Source: DATHVR01 sp035461175 (GTDB taxonomy: Bacteria; Actinomycetota; Acidimicrobiia; Spongiisociales; ZC4RG35). From it: a stretch of DNA of 41,645 nt. Where the stretch lies: assembly GCA_035461175.1 (NCBI GenBank), contig DATHVR010000010.1, positions 1 to 41,645 on the forward strand, written 5' to 3'. The notes beneath the pieces were generated by a model. The model was not told the DNA's origin. It worked only from the letters and a program-made list of their open reading frames with translations, and did no database searches. Shown here piece by piece: positions 14,548 to 22,695 of this stretch (positions are counted from its first letter, which is position 1; each line of letters begins with the position of its first letter). The position numbers were made by a program, and so were the translations under genes.

Positions 14548-16179
14548 ATGGCCAAGATACATGGAGGAACCATCGTCGCCCGCGCTCTCAAGCGGGAGGG
14601 CGTCGACACTCTCTTCACGCTGACCGGGGGACACATCGTCCCGATCCTGGACGGCTGCGTCCAGGAGGGAATTCGGGTCGTCGACGTGCGCCATGAGCAG
14701 GCCGCCGCCCACGCCGCCGAGGCGTACACCCGTCTCACGGGACGGCTGGGGGTGGCGGCGGTCACGGCAGGGCCCGGTGTCACCGATGCCATGACCGGGA
14801 TCGCCAATGCCTTCTACGCCAACACCCCCATGCTCCTGCTGGGAGGACGCCATCTGACCCGCCAGGAGCTGATGGGCGGGCTCCAGGAGATGGACCACCC
14901 CCGCATGTTCCACTCCATCACCGCCTGGGCGGCCACGGCCTGGCAGCTCGACCGTCTGGCCGACTACATCGGCACCGCCGCCCGCCGGGCCTTCGCCGGC
15001 CGGGGCGGACCGGTATTCCTCGACATACCCATGGATGTGCAATTCGACATGGTCGACGAGGAGGCCGTCGTCTGGCCGGAGGATTATCGGGCGAACACAT
15101 CTACCGGCGCCGATTCGGCCACCCTGGATCGAATCGTCGAGCATCTCTCCGGGGCGGAGCGGCCGATGATCTTCGCCGGGGCGGGTTCGCGACCGGGCGG
15201 GGACAATCCCTACCCCGACCTGGCGGAAGCGCTGGGAGCGCCCACCTACCTCAACAGCCGGGCGCGAGGGTCGCTGCCTTACGGGCATCGTCTGCTCGGC
15301 AATCACAGCCGTTCCCAGGCCATGGCCGAGGCGGACCTGGTCTTGGCCCTGGGGGTCGACTGGGACTTCCGCACCGGCTACGGACAGAAGGTCAATCCTG
15401 ATGCCTTCGTGATCCAGGTCGATGCCGACGCCACCAAAGTCGGGTGGAATCGTCCCGCCCACCTGGGGGTGGTGGCCGATCCGGCCACCGTCGCCGCCCA
15501 ATTGGTGACGCGTCGGGCCGAGTTCGGCGTCGGCGGGGCCGCCGCCTGGGCGGAGGCCGTGATGGACGCCGACAGGGCCCGGCAGGCCGACTTCGACGCC
15601 CAGGCCGACGACGACAGATCCCCGGTGAATCCGCAGCGATTCGCCCGCGATGTGGCGGCCTTCTTCGGGCCCAATTCGATCGTGGCGGTGGACGGGGGCG
15701 ACATCGTGTCCACCACCGCCCGCTGGCTGCAGGTGTCGCAACCCGGTCATGTACTCGACCCGGGCCCTTTCGGCACCCTCGGTACCGGAGCGCCCTTCGC
15801 CATCGCGGCCAAGGTCGCCTTCCCGGACCGACGGGTCGGCATCGTCTATGGCGACGGGGCGTTCGGCTTCAACGGGTTCGAGTACGACACGATGGTGCGC
15901 CTCGGTCTGCCCATCGTCGGTGTGCTGGGCAACGATGGCGTCTGGAACAACATCAAGACGTTCCACAGCTTTTCGTTCCCCGATCGTCTGGTGGCCACCG
16001 ATCTGGGGCGGCGGCCCTATCACTCCGTGGTGGCGGGCCTGGGTGGCTTCGGCGAGATGGTTGAGGAGCCCTCCCAGCTCGTACCGGCGTTGAAGAGAGC
16101 CGAAGCCTCCGGCCTGCCGGCCCTCGTCGACGTCCATCTGGACGAGACGATGCGCATGTCCTCCAACTACAGCCAATGA
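14548..16179 (+). CDS. Thiamine-diphosphate enzyme (acetolactate synthase/2-hydroxyacyl-CoA lyase-like)
   Basis: A 543-residue ThDP enzyme with the three usual domains. The N-terminal Pyr domain has the activating Glu in VRHEQAAAHAAEAYTR (about 48-63), a central domain follows at about 190-330, and the C-terminal PP domain binds Mg-ThDP through GDGAFGFNGFEYDTMVRLGL and NDGVWNN. The family includes acetolactate synthase, oxalyl-CoA decarboxylase and 2-hydroxyacyl-CoA lyase. No small regulatory subunit gene is adjacent, so a catabolic lyase or decarboxylase is more likely than valine/isoleucine synthesis. The start is leaderless. It overlaps the SRPBCC gene by 4 bp (ATGA). Confidence 0.83.
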   Translation: MAKIHGGTIVARALKREGVDTLFTLTGGHIVPILDGCVQEGIRVVDVRHEQAAAHAAEAYTRLTGRLGVAAVTAGPGVTDAMTGIANAFYANTPMLLLGGRHLTRQELMGGLQEMDHPRMFHSITAWAATAWQLDRLADYIGTAARRAFAGRGGPVFLDIPMDVQFDMVDEEAVVWPEDYRANTSTGADSATLDRIVEHLSGAERPMIFAGAGSRPGGDNPYPDLAEALGAPTYLNSRARGSLPYGHRLLGNHSRSQAMAEADLVLALGVDWDFRTGYGQKVNPDAFVIQVDADATKVGWNRPAHLGVVADPATVAAQLVTRRAEFGVGGAAAWAEAVMDADRARQADFDAQADDDRSPVNPQRFARDVAAFFGPNSIVAVDGGDIVSTTARWLQVSQPGHVLDPGPFGTLGTGAPFAIAAKVAFPDRRVGIVYGDGAFGFNGFEYDTMVRLGLPIVGVLGNDGVWNNIKTFHSFSFPDRLVATDLGRRPYHSVVAGLGGFGEMVEEPSQLVPALKRAEASGLPALVDVHLDETMRMSSNYSQ

Positions 16180-16712
16180 GGCGGTTCGGTGTCCGCTACC
16201 ACCTCGTCACAGACCTGGCGGTGACGGCCGGGCGTGACCGGGTGTGGGAGGCGCTGGTGGGTGTCGACGTGTGGCCGTCGTGGTGGAGCTGGCTGCGCCG
16301 CCTCCGGGTCCTCCATCCGGGGGGCGAGGACGGCCTGGGAGGCCGGTTTCGGGGCCTTATCGCCACCCCTACCCGCTATAGCCTCCGCTGTGACATCGAG
16401 GTTCTCGCCGTGAAGAGACCGGAGACGATCTCCCTGCGGGCGGCCGGCGATCTGGTGGGACGGGGTGACTTTCGGCTGTCGGACGCCGGATCGGGAGGGA
16501 CCGCGCTCGAATTCGTGTGGAGGGTGCGGACCGCGAAATGGTGGATGAACCTGGCGGCGCCGGTGGCCCGGCGGGCGTTCGTGCGTAACCACGACAAATT
16601 GATGGACGACTTTGCCCGCGGCCTGGCATACGGAACCGGCTCGGAACTGGTCTCGGTGAGTCACCGAACCCTGCGGCGCGGCGACGTCGGTTTCTTCGAA
16701 ACTACCGAGTGA
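16176..16712 (+). CDS. SRPBCC (START/polyketide cyclase-like) ligand-binding protein
   Basis: A 178-residue helix-grip protein. The N-terminal beta strand and the VWEALVGVDVWPSWWSWLRRL segment (about 22-43) match the polyketide cyclase/dehydrase pattern, as does the C-terminal helix MNLAAPVARRAFVRNHDKLM. It binds a hydrophobic ligand in a deep cavity; the ligand is unknown. The start overlaps the stop of the ThDP lyase, so co-expression is expected and the two may act on related hydrophobic or acyl substrates. Confidence 0.75.
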   Translation: MRRFGVRYHLVTDLAVTAGRDRVWEALVGVDVWPSWWSWLRRLRVLHPGGEDGLGGRFRGLIATPTRYSLRCDIEVLAVKRPETISLRAAGDLVGRGDFRLSDAGSGGTALEFVWRVRTAKWWMNLAAPVARRAFVRNHDKLMDDFARGLAYGTGSELVSVSHRTLRRGDVGFFETTE

Positions 16713-16773
16713 GGGAAAATCCGGTAGGTCTGGCGGGGCCGGGTCGTCCAGCGGGCGGCTAGATTCAGTCTCA

Positions 16774-17568
16774 GTGGGCGGGCTGGAAGCGGAATTCTTG
16801 GGATCGCTGGCGGTGCTGGCGCTTTGTATGGCGGTGACCCTCGCCGCCCGGATCTGGTTCACCCGGCCGGCTGCGGCCCCCGGAACCGACCTGAGCTTGT
16901 ATCAGGTGGCGATGCTGGCCGGGGGAGCGGCGCGGGTGTCCGACACCGCCCTGGCCTATCTGACCTGGTCGGGGATGATCGAGATCCGGGAGTCGACCGA
17001 TCGCTTGGTGCGAATCCCGGGAATGCGCACGGTGCCCGACCTGCATCCGGTCGAGTCGTCGATCCTGGCCGCCGTCGACGCCTCCGGCGTCCGACCCGAG
17101 GCGGCCATGGGAGCCGGGCGTCAGGCCGCCCGGGAGGCAGTCGCCCTTCCGGCCGACCTGGGTGTGGCACCGAAGCTGTTGCTGGCTCTCGACCTGATGG
17201 CGGTGGGCGGGTCGGGTCTGGTGGCGTCCTGGGTGGCATGGTGGACCCTCAGCCGGGACGGCGCGGCCACCGGTTTCGTCCCCTTGATCGGAGTGCTGGC
17301 GGTGCTGTACTCGGCCTGGTGGATGTTCTCCGGACGGCCCCGGATCACCGGGGCGGGTGCGGCCGGCCTGGAGAGCATTCGGCGCCAGTACGACTCGGAC
17401 CTGGCGTTGGCGGCGGTGGGAGTCACCAGCCTTCCGGCGGAGCGGGCCATGCACGTGATCGCGCTTTACGGCCGGGATGCCCTCACCGGCGGGCTCTCAG
17501 GGCTGCGCAAGGTGATGACCGGCAACCCCGCCCCGGTGCTGACGGTGAAGTCGTCGCTGGTCCGCTGA
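16774..17568 (+). CDS. TIGR04222-type membrane protein
   Basis: A 264-residue protein with an N-terminal transmembrane helix at about 8-26, a soluble segment carrying YQVAMLAGGAARVSDTALAYL and a DLHPVESSILAA repeat-like block, and two helices at about 140-158 and 164-182. The AGGxxRvxDTAL block is typical of TIGR04222 domain membrane proteins of actinobacteria, whose function is unknown. The GTG at 16774 lies 8 nt after a TAGATT -10 box (16760-16765). It ends 1 nt from the convergent uppP stop. Confidence 0.7.
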   Translation: MGGLEAEFLGSLAVLALCMAVTLAARIWFTRPAAAPGTDLSLYQVAMLAGGAARVSDTALAYLTWSGMIEIRESTDRLVRIPGMRTVPDLHPVESSILAAVDASGVRPEAAMGAGRQAAREAVALPADLGVAPKLLLALDLMAVGGSGLVASWVAWWTLSRDGAATGFVPLIGVLAVLYSAWWMFSGRPRITGAGAAGLESIRRQYDSDLALAAVGVTSLPAERAMHVIALYGRDALTGGLSGLRKVMTGNPAPVLTVKSSLVR

Positions 17569-17569
17569 G

Positions 17570-18343
17570 TCAGAGCACCAGGATCGCCAGGCCGCCCACC
17601 ACGAGGGCGTACACCGCGAACGGAAGCAGGCCCACTCTTGTCAGGGCCTTGAGCAGCACGGCGATGGCGGCATAGCCCGACACCGCCGACACCAAGAGGC
17701 CCGCCAGGAGGGGAAGCCCGAATCCGCCCGAGTCGGAAACCTCCAGCAGCGAGAGCAGGCCGCCGCCGGCGATGGTGGGAACTCCGAGCAGAAATGAGTA
17801 GCGAGCCGCCTCGGTGGGGGTGAGGCCGCGAAACGAACCCGCCACGATCGTCGAACCCGAGCGGCTGATACCGGGGATCAGGGCGAAAGCCTGGGCGATG
17901 CCCACCGTCACCGCATCGAGGGGGCGCCCCTCCTCGAGGGTCCGCTTGCCCCACACCAGACGGCTTCCCAACAACAGGATCACTCCGGTCGCCACCAGCG
18001 CGCCTCCGACCTTGCGGGGATCGTCCTGGAAGGTGTCGAGGGCACCCCTTAGCGGCAGCCCGACCAGGGCCGGAATCGTGCCGATCAGCAGCAGCATCCA
18101 CAGCCGGCGCGCCCCGGCGTCGCCGCGAAAGCGGAGCAGCCGGACGATGTCGGCCCGGAAGTAGATCAGGACCGCCAGCAGGGTGCCCAGGTGCAGCACC
18201 GCCGACACCGTAAGCGAGGGCTCATCCAACTCCCATCCGGCCGCACTCAGGAAAGCGGGCACCAGCACCAGGTGGCCGGACGAGGAGATGGGGAGGAACT
18301 CGGAGAGGCCCTGGACCAGGCCCCAGATGATGGCGGCAAGCAC
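17570..18343 (-). CDS. uppP: Undecaprenyl-diphosphatase UppP (BacA)
   Basis: A 257-residue integral membrane enzyme that dephosphorylates undecaprenyl diphosphate to recycle the lipid carrier for peptidoglycan. Signature motifs are EFLPISSSGHL near the N-terminus and GISRSGST at about 158-165, and the whole chain is hydrophobic with about eight helices. The GTG at 18343 is chosen because the family begins just before WGLVQGLSEF and TAACGT lies 8 nt upstream; an upstream extension of 28 residues is Gly/Arg-rich and unlikely. It follows the SAF-domain gene by 11 nt on the same strand. Confidence 0.92.
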   Translation of the reverse strand: MLAAIIWGLVQGLSEFLPISSSGHLVLVPAFLSAAGWELDEPSLTVSAVLHLGTLLAVLIYFRADIVRLLRFRGDAGARRLWMLLLIGTIPALVGLPLRGALDTFQDDPRKVGGALVATGVILLLGSRLVWGKRTLEEGRPLDAVTVGIAQAFALIPGISRSGSTIVAGSFRGLTPTEAARYSFLLGVPTIAGGGLLSLLEVSDSGGFGLPLLAGLLVSAVSGYAAIAVLLKALTRVGLLPFAVYALVVGGLAILVL

Positions 18344-18354
18344 GGAGCGACACG

Positions 18355-18882
18355 TTAACCGGCGCCCGATCTCACCCCGATCACCAGTCGTGCTTCGGCA
18401 GCGGCCGCTGCTGCCGCCGCCGTCCACTCCGGCGACACGGCCAGGCGCCCATTCGGCGCTCCGAACGGGTCGTTACTTGACGACGACACCACCAGCGCCG
18501 GGAACTCGATCGGGGCCGAACCGTCGGTGAGGATGACACCGGTGGCGGCCGCCCCGGGCCCGGCCCCGTCGGGTACCGGGGCCTGGATGACGTTCCACCC
18601 GGGTGGGATGGCCACGTCGGTGATCATGGTGGCGAGGAGCGGATCTCCCGCTCTCAGATCGAAGGCGGCGACTCCGTTCGGTTCGACCGTGGCGATGTCG
18701 GAGACCGGCACCCGCCGATGAAGGATGTGGGACTCGTCAATCTCGGTTCCGGCCGCCACGTCGACGGCAAGAAACGTCAAGGTGGTGGTCGGTGATGGAG
18801 AGAGTTCGCTCCAAGCCGCCAGCGCCACCAGGAGGGCGGCGGCAGCCCAGCGCAGATACGGAGGTCGGGCCAGCCACAGCAC
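18355..18882 (-). CDS. SAF-domain membrane-anchored protein
   Basis: A 175-residue protein with one N-terminal membrane helix (about 9-27, AAAALLVALAAW) and an extracytoplasmic SAF-like domain (about 38-90). The domain signature is DVAAGTEIDESHILHRRVP followed by AAFDLRAGDPLLATMI. SAF domains occur in CpaB/RcpB pilus assembly and FlgA-like proteins, but no pilus genes lie nearby. The GTG at 18882 follows a TAGGTT box by 7 nt, in preference to a TTG three codons earlier. It lies upstream of uppP and may share its transcript. Confidence 0.7.
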   Translation of the reverse strand: MLWLARPPYLRWAAAALLVALAAWSELSPSPTTTLTFLAVDVAAGTEIDESHILHRRVPVSDIATVEPNGVAAFDLRAGDPLLATMITDVAIPPGWNVIQAPVPDGAGPGAAATGVILTDGSAPIEFPALVVSSSSNDPFGAPNGRLAVSPEWTAAAAAAAAEARLVIGVRSGAG

Positions 18883-18889
18883 GCACGCC

Positions 18890-18895
18890 AACCTA
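18890..18895 (-). promoter_or_regulatory. Leaderless -10 box for the SAF-domain gene
   Basis: TAGGTT on the minus strand, then 7 nt and the GTG at 18882. It decides between two in-frame starts. Confidence 0.5.
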
Positions 18896-18930
18896 CGTCA
18901 TGGAGTTCCCCGGGTGAAGGGGCTTGTCGG

Positions 18931-19233
18931 TCAGTCGGCGGCGGCCGCCGCCTCCGACGTCTTCGCGGAGGACTTTTCTGTCTTCTTCTCGGGTTTCCCG
19001 CCGTCGGCGGTGGAACCGTTCGAGGGCTTCGAGTTGGCCGGAGACCCCTTGCCCTTGGTGCGGGAATCGGTCACGTAGTAGCCGGAACCCTTGAAGACGA
19101 CGCCGCTGGCGTGGAACACCTTGTTCAGGCTCCCGCCACACTCGGGGTGGGTGCGCAGGGGTTTGTCGGTGAACTTCTGGAAGACCTCCAGACGCTCCCC
19201 GCAGTCTTGGCACAGATACTCGTATGTTGGCAT
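18931..19233 (-). CDS. FmdB-family zinc-ribbon protein
   Basis: A 100-residue protein starting MPTYEYLCQDCGERLEVFQK, the standard FmdB zinc ribbon, followed by a Lys/Ser/Glu-rich disordered tail from about residue 55. The first knuckle is CQDC (8-11). The second usually reads CPxCGG but here is HPECGG, so His takes the place of one Cys and the site would be Cys3His. The gene is divergent from the uridylyltransferase. TACAAT on the minus strand (19271-19266) is a likely -10 box with a leader of about 25 nt. FmdB proteins are named after a regulator of formamidase, but the general role is uncertain. Confidence 0.85.
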   Translation of the reverse strand: MPTYEYLCQDCGERLEVFQKFTDKPLRTHPECGGSLNKVFHASGVVFKGSGYYVTDSRTKGKGSPANSKPSNGSTADGGKPEKKTEKSSAKTSEAAAAAD

Positions 19234-19335
19234 CAGCTATCAAAGATCCGTTGGTTGAGGGACGCCATTGTAAACCGTCCGCCAATCGTTCTCATTCCCG
19301 ATCACCGCACCGACCTCGCAAGGACGGGGCGCAAC

Positions 19336-19341
19336 TAGCCT
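19336..19341 (+). promoter_or_regulatory. Leaderless -10 box for the uridylyltransferase operon
   Basis: TAGCCT is followed by 7 nt and the ATG at 19349. Confidence 0.6.
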
Positions 19342-19348
19342 CGACCGC

Positions 19349-20482
19349 ATGACCTCTTCCCTTGCGACCGAGCTCGACCAACTCCCATCCGACCTCCGGG
19401 ATCGACTGGCCGAATACGGTTTCGACCGGAACTGGTTTCTGGCCGAGGCGGAGCACTACGCCGCCACCGGGACGGACGAGAACCACGTTCGGGGCGAGGT
19501 GACGCCTCCCGCCCCCGAGGACGTCGTCGACCTGCCCCGGCCCGGCACACCGGAGCGCCGCCAGGCCGAGGCGGCCGGAAAGGCGGCACTCGCCAACGGC
19601 GAGTGCGCGTTGGTGGTTCTGGCCGGGGGTATGGCGACCCGGATGGGCGGGGTGGTCAAGGCCCTGGTCGAGGCATTGCCAGGCAGGACATTCCTCGATC
19701 TGCGCTTGCAGGACCAGCAGACCCTCGAAGAGGCGGTTGGTCACGTCGTCCCGATGTGGCTGATGACGAGTCACGCCACCGAGGGACCGATCCGGGAGGC
19801 ACTGGGCGAACAGCTCGATGGATTCCGGCTCGCCACCTTCCCCCAGCTGCTCTCGCTGCGCTTGACTCCGGACGGAGACCTGTTTCGGGAGGAGGACGAC
19901 CGACCGAGCGAGCACGCTCCCGGTCACGGCGACCTACCCGAGGCTCTCCAGCGCAGCGGCCTGCTCGAGCGATTCGTAGAGTCGGGTGGGCGCTACGTGA
20001 CCGTCGCCAACCTGGACAACCTCGGTGCCACCCTCGATCCGGCGGTGATCGGAGCCCATCTCGGACACGAGTCACCGGTCACGTGCGAAGTCGTCGACAA
20101 GCAGGGCGGCGACAAAGGTGGGATCCCGGTTCGCCTCGACGGCCGGCCGCTGGTCCTCGAGGAGTTCCGCATACCCGATAGCTTCGATCCGGCGCGGGTG
20201 CGGGTATTCAATACCAACACGTTCCATTTCGACGCCAGGGCGCTGCTCGACCTCGACATCGACTGGACCTACTTCGTGGTCGAGAAAGAGGTCGACGGCC
20301 GCCCCGCCATCCAGTTCGAGCGCCTGGTCAACGAGGTGGCGTCCCACCTTCACACCCGTTTCCTGCGGGTGCCGCGGCAGGGAGCGGAGTCTCGCTTCCT
20401 TCCGGTCAAAGACCACGACGACCTCGAGGCGAAACAGACCACGCTCGAGACCATCGCCGCCGCCCGGGGAATGCTGGGATGA
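19349..20482 (+). CDS. UTP-glucose-1-phosphate uridylyltransferase-like protein (UDPGP family)
   Basis: A 377-residue nucleotidyltransferase of the eukaryote-like UDPGP type rather than bacterial GalU. The nucleotide loop is LAGGMATRMGG (about 91-101), and VVEKEVDGRPAIQFERLVNEVA and NTNTFHFDARAL are recognisable sugar-nucleotide segments. It should make UDP-glucose or a related UDP-sugar for cell envelope synthesis. The start is leaderless. Its stop overlaps moeA/glp (ATGA). A uridylyltransferase gene beside moeA/glp and glpR/sepX is the order known in other actinobacteria, which supports the identification of the downstream cell-division pair. Confidence 0.82.
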   Translation: MTSSLATELDQLPSDLRDRLAEYGFDRNWFLAEAEHYAATGTDENHVRGEVTPPAPEDVVDLPRPGTPERRQAEAAGKAALANGECALVVLAGGMATRMGGVVKALVEALPGRTFLDLRLQDQQTLEEAVGHVVPMWLMTSHATEGPIREALGEQLDGFRLATFPQLLSLRLTPDGDLFREEDDRPSEHAPGHGDLPEALQRSGLLERFVESGGRYVTVANLDNLGATLDPAVIGAHLGHESPVTCEVVDKQGGDKGGIPVRLDGRPLVLEEFRIPDSFDPARVRVFNTNTFHFDARALLDLDIDWTYFVVEKEVDGRPAIQFERLVNEVASHLHTRFLRVPRQGAESRFLPVKDHDDLEAKQTTLETIAAARGMLG

Positions 20483-21702
20483 AGCCACTGGAGGAGGCAC
20501 GGATCGAGGTGCTCGCCGCGGTCAGGGCGCTCGGAACGGAATTGGTCGACCTCGAGTCTGCGGCCGGGCGCATTCTGGCCGCCGACGTGACGGCGGACCA
20601 CGACGTGCCGCCGTTCCCGAACTCGGCGATGGACGGCTACGCCGTGCGCGCCGCCGACGTGGCGTCGGCCCCGGTGACATTGCAGGTACTGGAGGACGTC
20701 CCGGCCGGATCGGTGGCCCGGGAGTCGGTGAGACCGGGTACCGCCATCAAAATCATGACCGGCGCGCCGATGCCTCCCGGTGCCGACACCATCGTCAAGG
20801 TGGAGGTGACGGCCCAGGAGGGTGACCGGGTCGAGATCCAGGAACGGGTCGAGCCGGGGACCTCCGTACGGGCGGCGGGCGGGGACATCGCCGTCGGCGC
20901 CACCGTGCTGACGGCCGGAAGCCTCCTCGGGCCGGTCGAGCTCGCCCTGCTGGCCACCGTGGGGGTAGCCGAACCGCTGGTGGGGGTGCGTCCCCGGGTG
21001 GCGGTGATGGCCACCGGTGACGAGCTGTGCCCCCCCGACACCTCCAGCCTGGAACCGGGCCAGATTCGCGACTCCAACCGGGCCCTGATGCGGGCGCTGA
21101 TCCAGGAGGCGGGGGGCGAGGTGCTCGACCTGGGCATCGTCCGCGACGTGGAGGCGGATCTGACGGCGGCCCTGACCGATGGTGCCCGCCGGGCCGACGC
21201 CATCGTCACCTCCGGCGGGGTCTCGATGGGGGAGTACGATCTCATCAAGCAAGTGTTGAGCGAGCGGGGGAACGTCGAGTTCTGGCAGGTGGCGATGCAA
21301 CCCGCCAAGCCATTTGCCTTCGGTCATGTGGAGGGGACGCCGCTGTTCGGCCTCCCCGGCAACCCGGTGTCGGTGATGATCGCCTTCGAGCAGTTTGCCC
21401 GTCCCGCCCTGCTCAAGATGCAGGGGGCCACCGGGTTGCTACGCCCCCGGATCCCGGTGCGGATGGGAGAGACCGTGGAGACGGATCCGGCCAAGACCGT
21501 CTTCTTGCGGGTGCGAATCGTGGGAGAGGAGGGGGGATCGGCGGTAGTGGCCCGGTCGGGTGGCCAGTCGTCGAATGTGCTCTCGGCCCTGGCCGCCGCC
21601 GACGGACTGGCGGTGGTGCCGGTGGGGACCGCCACGGTCGAAACCGGGGATAAGGTCGAGATGGAGCTGTTCCGACATCCCTCGGGAAGGCTGGGACGAT
21701 GA
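20479..21702 (+). CDS. MoeA/gephyrin-like molybdopterin molybdotransferase, possible cell-division protein Glp
   Basis: A 407-residue protein with all MoeA landmarks: PNSAMDGYAVRA (about 51-62), TGAPMPPGADTIVK, GDELCPP, DSNRALMRALIQEAGG, TSGGVSMGEYDLIK and LPGNPVSVMIAF. MoeA inserts molybdenum into molybdopterin. In Corynebacterium a MoeA paralogue called Glp, encoded in the same neighbourhood between galU and glpR, instead binds FtsZ and the membrane receptor GlpR. Here the gene lies between a uridylyltransferase and moaC, with a GlpR/SepX-like gene next, so both roles are possible. It starts within the previous stop and ends overlapping moaC (ATGA). Confidence 0.85.
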   Translation: MKPLEEARIEVLAAVRALGTELVDLESAAGRILAADVTADHDVPPFPNSAMDGYAVRAADVASAPVTLQVLEDVPAGSVARESVRPGTAIKIMTGAPMPPGADTIVKVEVTAQEGDRVEIQERVEPGTSVRAAGGDIAVGATVLTAGSLLGPVELALLATVGVAEPLVGVRPRVAVMATGDELCPPDTSSLEPGQIRDSNRALMRALIQEAGGEVLDLGIVRDVEADLTAALTDGARRADAIVTSGGVSMGEYDLIKQVLSERGNVEFWQVAMQPAKPFAFGHVEGTPLFGLPGNPVSVMIAFEQFARPALLKMQGATGLLRPRIPVRMGETVETDPAKTVFLRVRIVGEEGGSAVVARSGGQSSNVLSALAAADGLAVVPVGTATVETGDKVEMELFRHPSGRLGR

Positions 21703-22205
21703 AACAATCTGAGCCACACCTCACCCATCTCGACGAAGAAGGATCGGTGCACATGGTCGATGTTGCCGGCAAGGAGGCCACCGAGCGGGAGGCGGTGGCC
21801 GAGGTGGTCGTGCAGATGCCGGCGGCCCTGGCCGAGCGATTCTTCACGGGTGATCTTCCCAAGGGAGACGCCCTGGCCACGGTTCGCCTGGGGGGGATCA
21901 TGGCCGCCAAGCGGACCCCGGAACTCATACCGCTTGCCCATCCGATAGCCCTCACCTCGGTGAAGATCGCGGTCGAGCCCCATCCGGACGGGGTGCGAAT
22001 CGAGGCCCGCTGTGGGGTCGTCGAGCGCACCGGGGTGGAGATGGAGGCCATGACGGCCGCCGCGGTGGCGGCTCTGACCCTCTACGACATGGTCAAGTCG
22101 GTGGAGCGAAGTGTCGAAATCGGTCCATTGCGGTTAGTCTCGAAGCGTGGCGGTCGGTCCGGCGAGTGGTCGGCGGACCCACCGGGTTCGTTGTCCGGCC
22201 GGTGA
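21699..22205 (+). CDS. moaC: Cyclic pyranopterin monophosphate synthase MoaC
   Basis: A 168-residue protein for the second step of molybdenum cofactor synthesis, converting the MoaA product to cyclic pyranopterin phosphate. Motifs are HMVDVAGKEATEREAVA (about 18-34), KGDALATVRLGGIMAAKRT, LIPLAHPIALTSV and VEMEAMTAAAVAALTLYDMVK. LIPLAHP carries Ala where Cys is common. The ATG overlaps the moeA stop. The last 20 residues are a non-conserved tail. No moaA is in the window, so the rest of the pathway must lie elsewhere if it is present. Confidence 0.92.
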   Translation: MKQSEPHLTHLDEEGSVHMVDVAGKEATEREAVAEVVVQMPAALAERFFTGDLPKGDALATVRLGGIMAAKRTPELIPLAHPIALTSVKIAVEPHPDGVRIEARCGVVERTGVEMEAMTAAAVAALTLYDMVKSVERSVEIGPLRLVSKRGGRSGEWSADPPGSLSGR

Positions 22206-22252
22206 CCATTGACTAACCTAACTGCAACTTTCCCGGAGTCAGACAAAAACAG

Positions 22253-22693
22253 ATGACAGCCAGCCTCATCGTCGCACTGCTCGTCATCGCCACTGTGTGG
22301 GGGTTCTATCTCCTTCCCTCCTTCATGGGCGACAGGCGCGACGCCCCCCTCAGTTCCACCGAGCAGTTCGACCGCTGGACCTCGCTGATGGCCGACGTCC
22401 AGCGCCGCCAGTTCAACGCCTCCGCCTCTTCCAAGCGGCTCACGGTACGGGCGCGGCGACGCCGTGTCCTCGGCACCCTCGTCCTCGCCGCCGTCGCCAC
22501 TCTCGTGGTGGCCTGGTGGCAGGACTCCCTCACCTGGCTGCTGGTGCACCTCGCCGTCGACGTCATGCTCGCCCTGTATGTGGCGGTTCTGATCCAGATC
22601 CGCCAGGCACATCAGTATCGAGTGGCGGTCGACACCATGCCCGAGCGGCAGGCGGAGCGCCAGGAGACCCAGGTCCGGGTCATCGCCCGCTGA
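22253..22693 (+). CDS. GlpR/SepX-like cell-division membrane protein
   Basis: A 146-residue membrane protein with an N-terminal helix (about 4-24) ending in VWGFYLLPSF, a short linker with STEQFDRWTSLMADVQRR, a basic stretch RVRARRRR-type just before residue 72, and two more helices at about 72-90 and 92-115. The pattern (helix ending in a W-x-x-YL-P motif, S-x-E-x-F segment, RRRR before a helix pair) is that of actinobacterial SepX/GlpR. Those proteins localise to the division septum and bind the MoeA-like Glp. Its position after moeA/glp and moaC supports the call. No close SD is visible; TAACCT at 22213-22218 may be the -10 of its own promoter. Confidence 0.65.
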   Translation: MTASLIVALLVIATVWGFYLLPSFMGDRRDAPLSSTEQFDRWTSLMADVQRRQFNASASSKRLTVRARRRRVLGTLVLAAVATLVVAWWQDSLTWLLVHLAVDVMLALYVAVLIQIRQAHQYRVAVDTMPERQAERQETQVRVIAR

Positions 22694-22695
22694 CG

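Noticed and set aside
14464..16176. Minus-strand open frame of 570 codons
   Set aside because: It mirrors the ThDP lyase; no recognisable motif, and the plus-strand frame carries all conserved blocks.
18344..18427. 28-codon N-terminal extension of UppP
   Set aside because: It overlaps the SAF gene, is Gly/Arg-rich and lies before the normal family start.
20479..22205. Complete molybdenum-cofactor operon
   Set aside because: Only moeA and moaC are present; moaA, moaD, moaE and mog are absent, so only two steps are supported.
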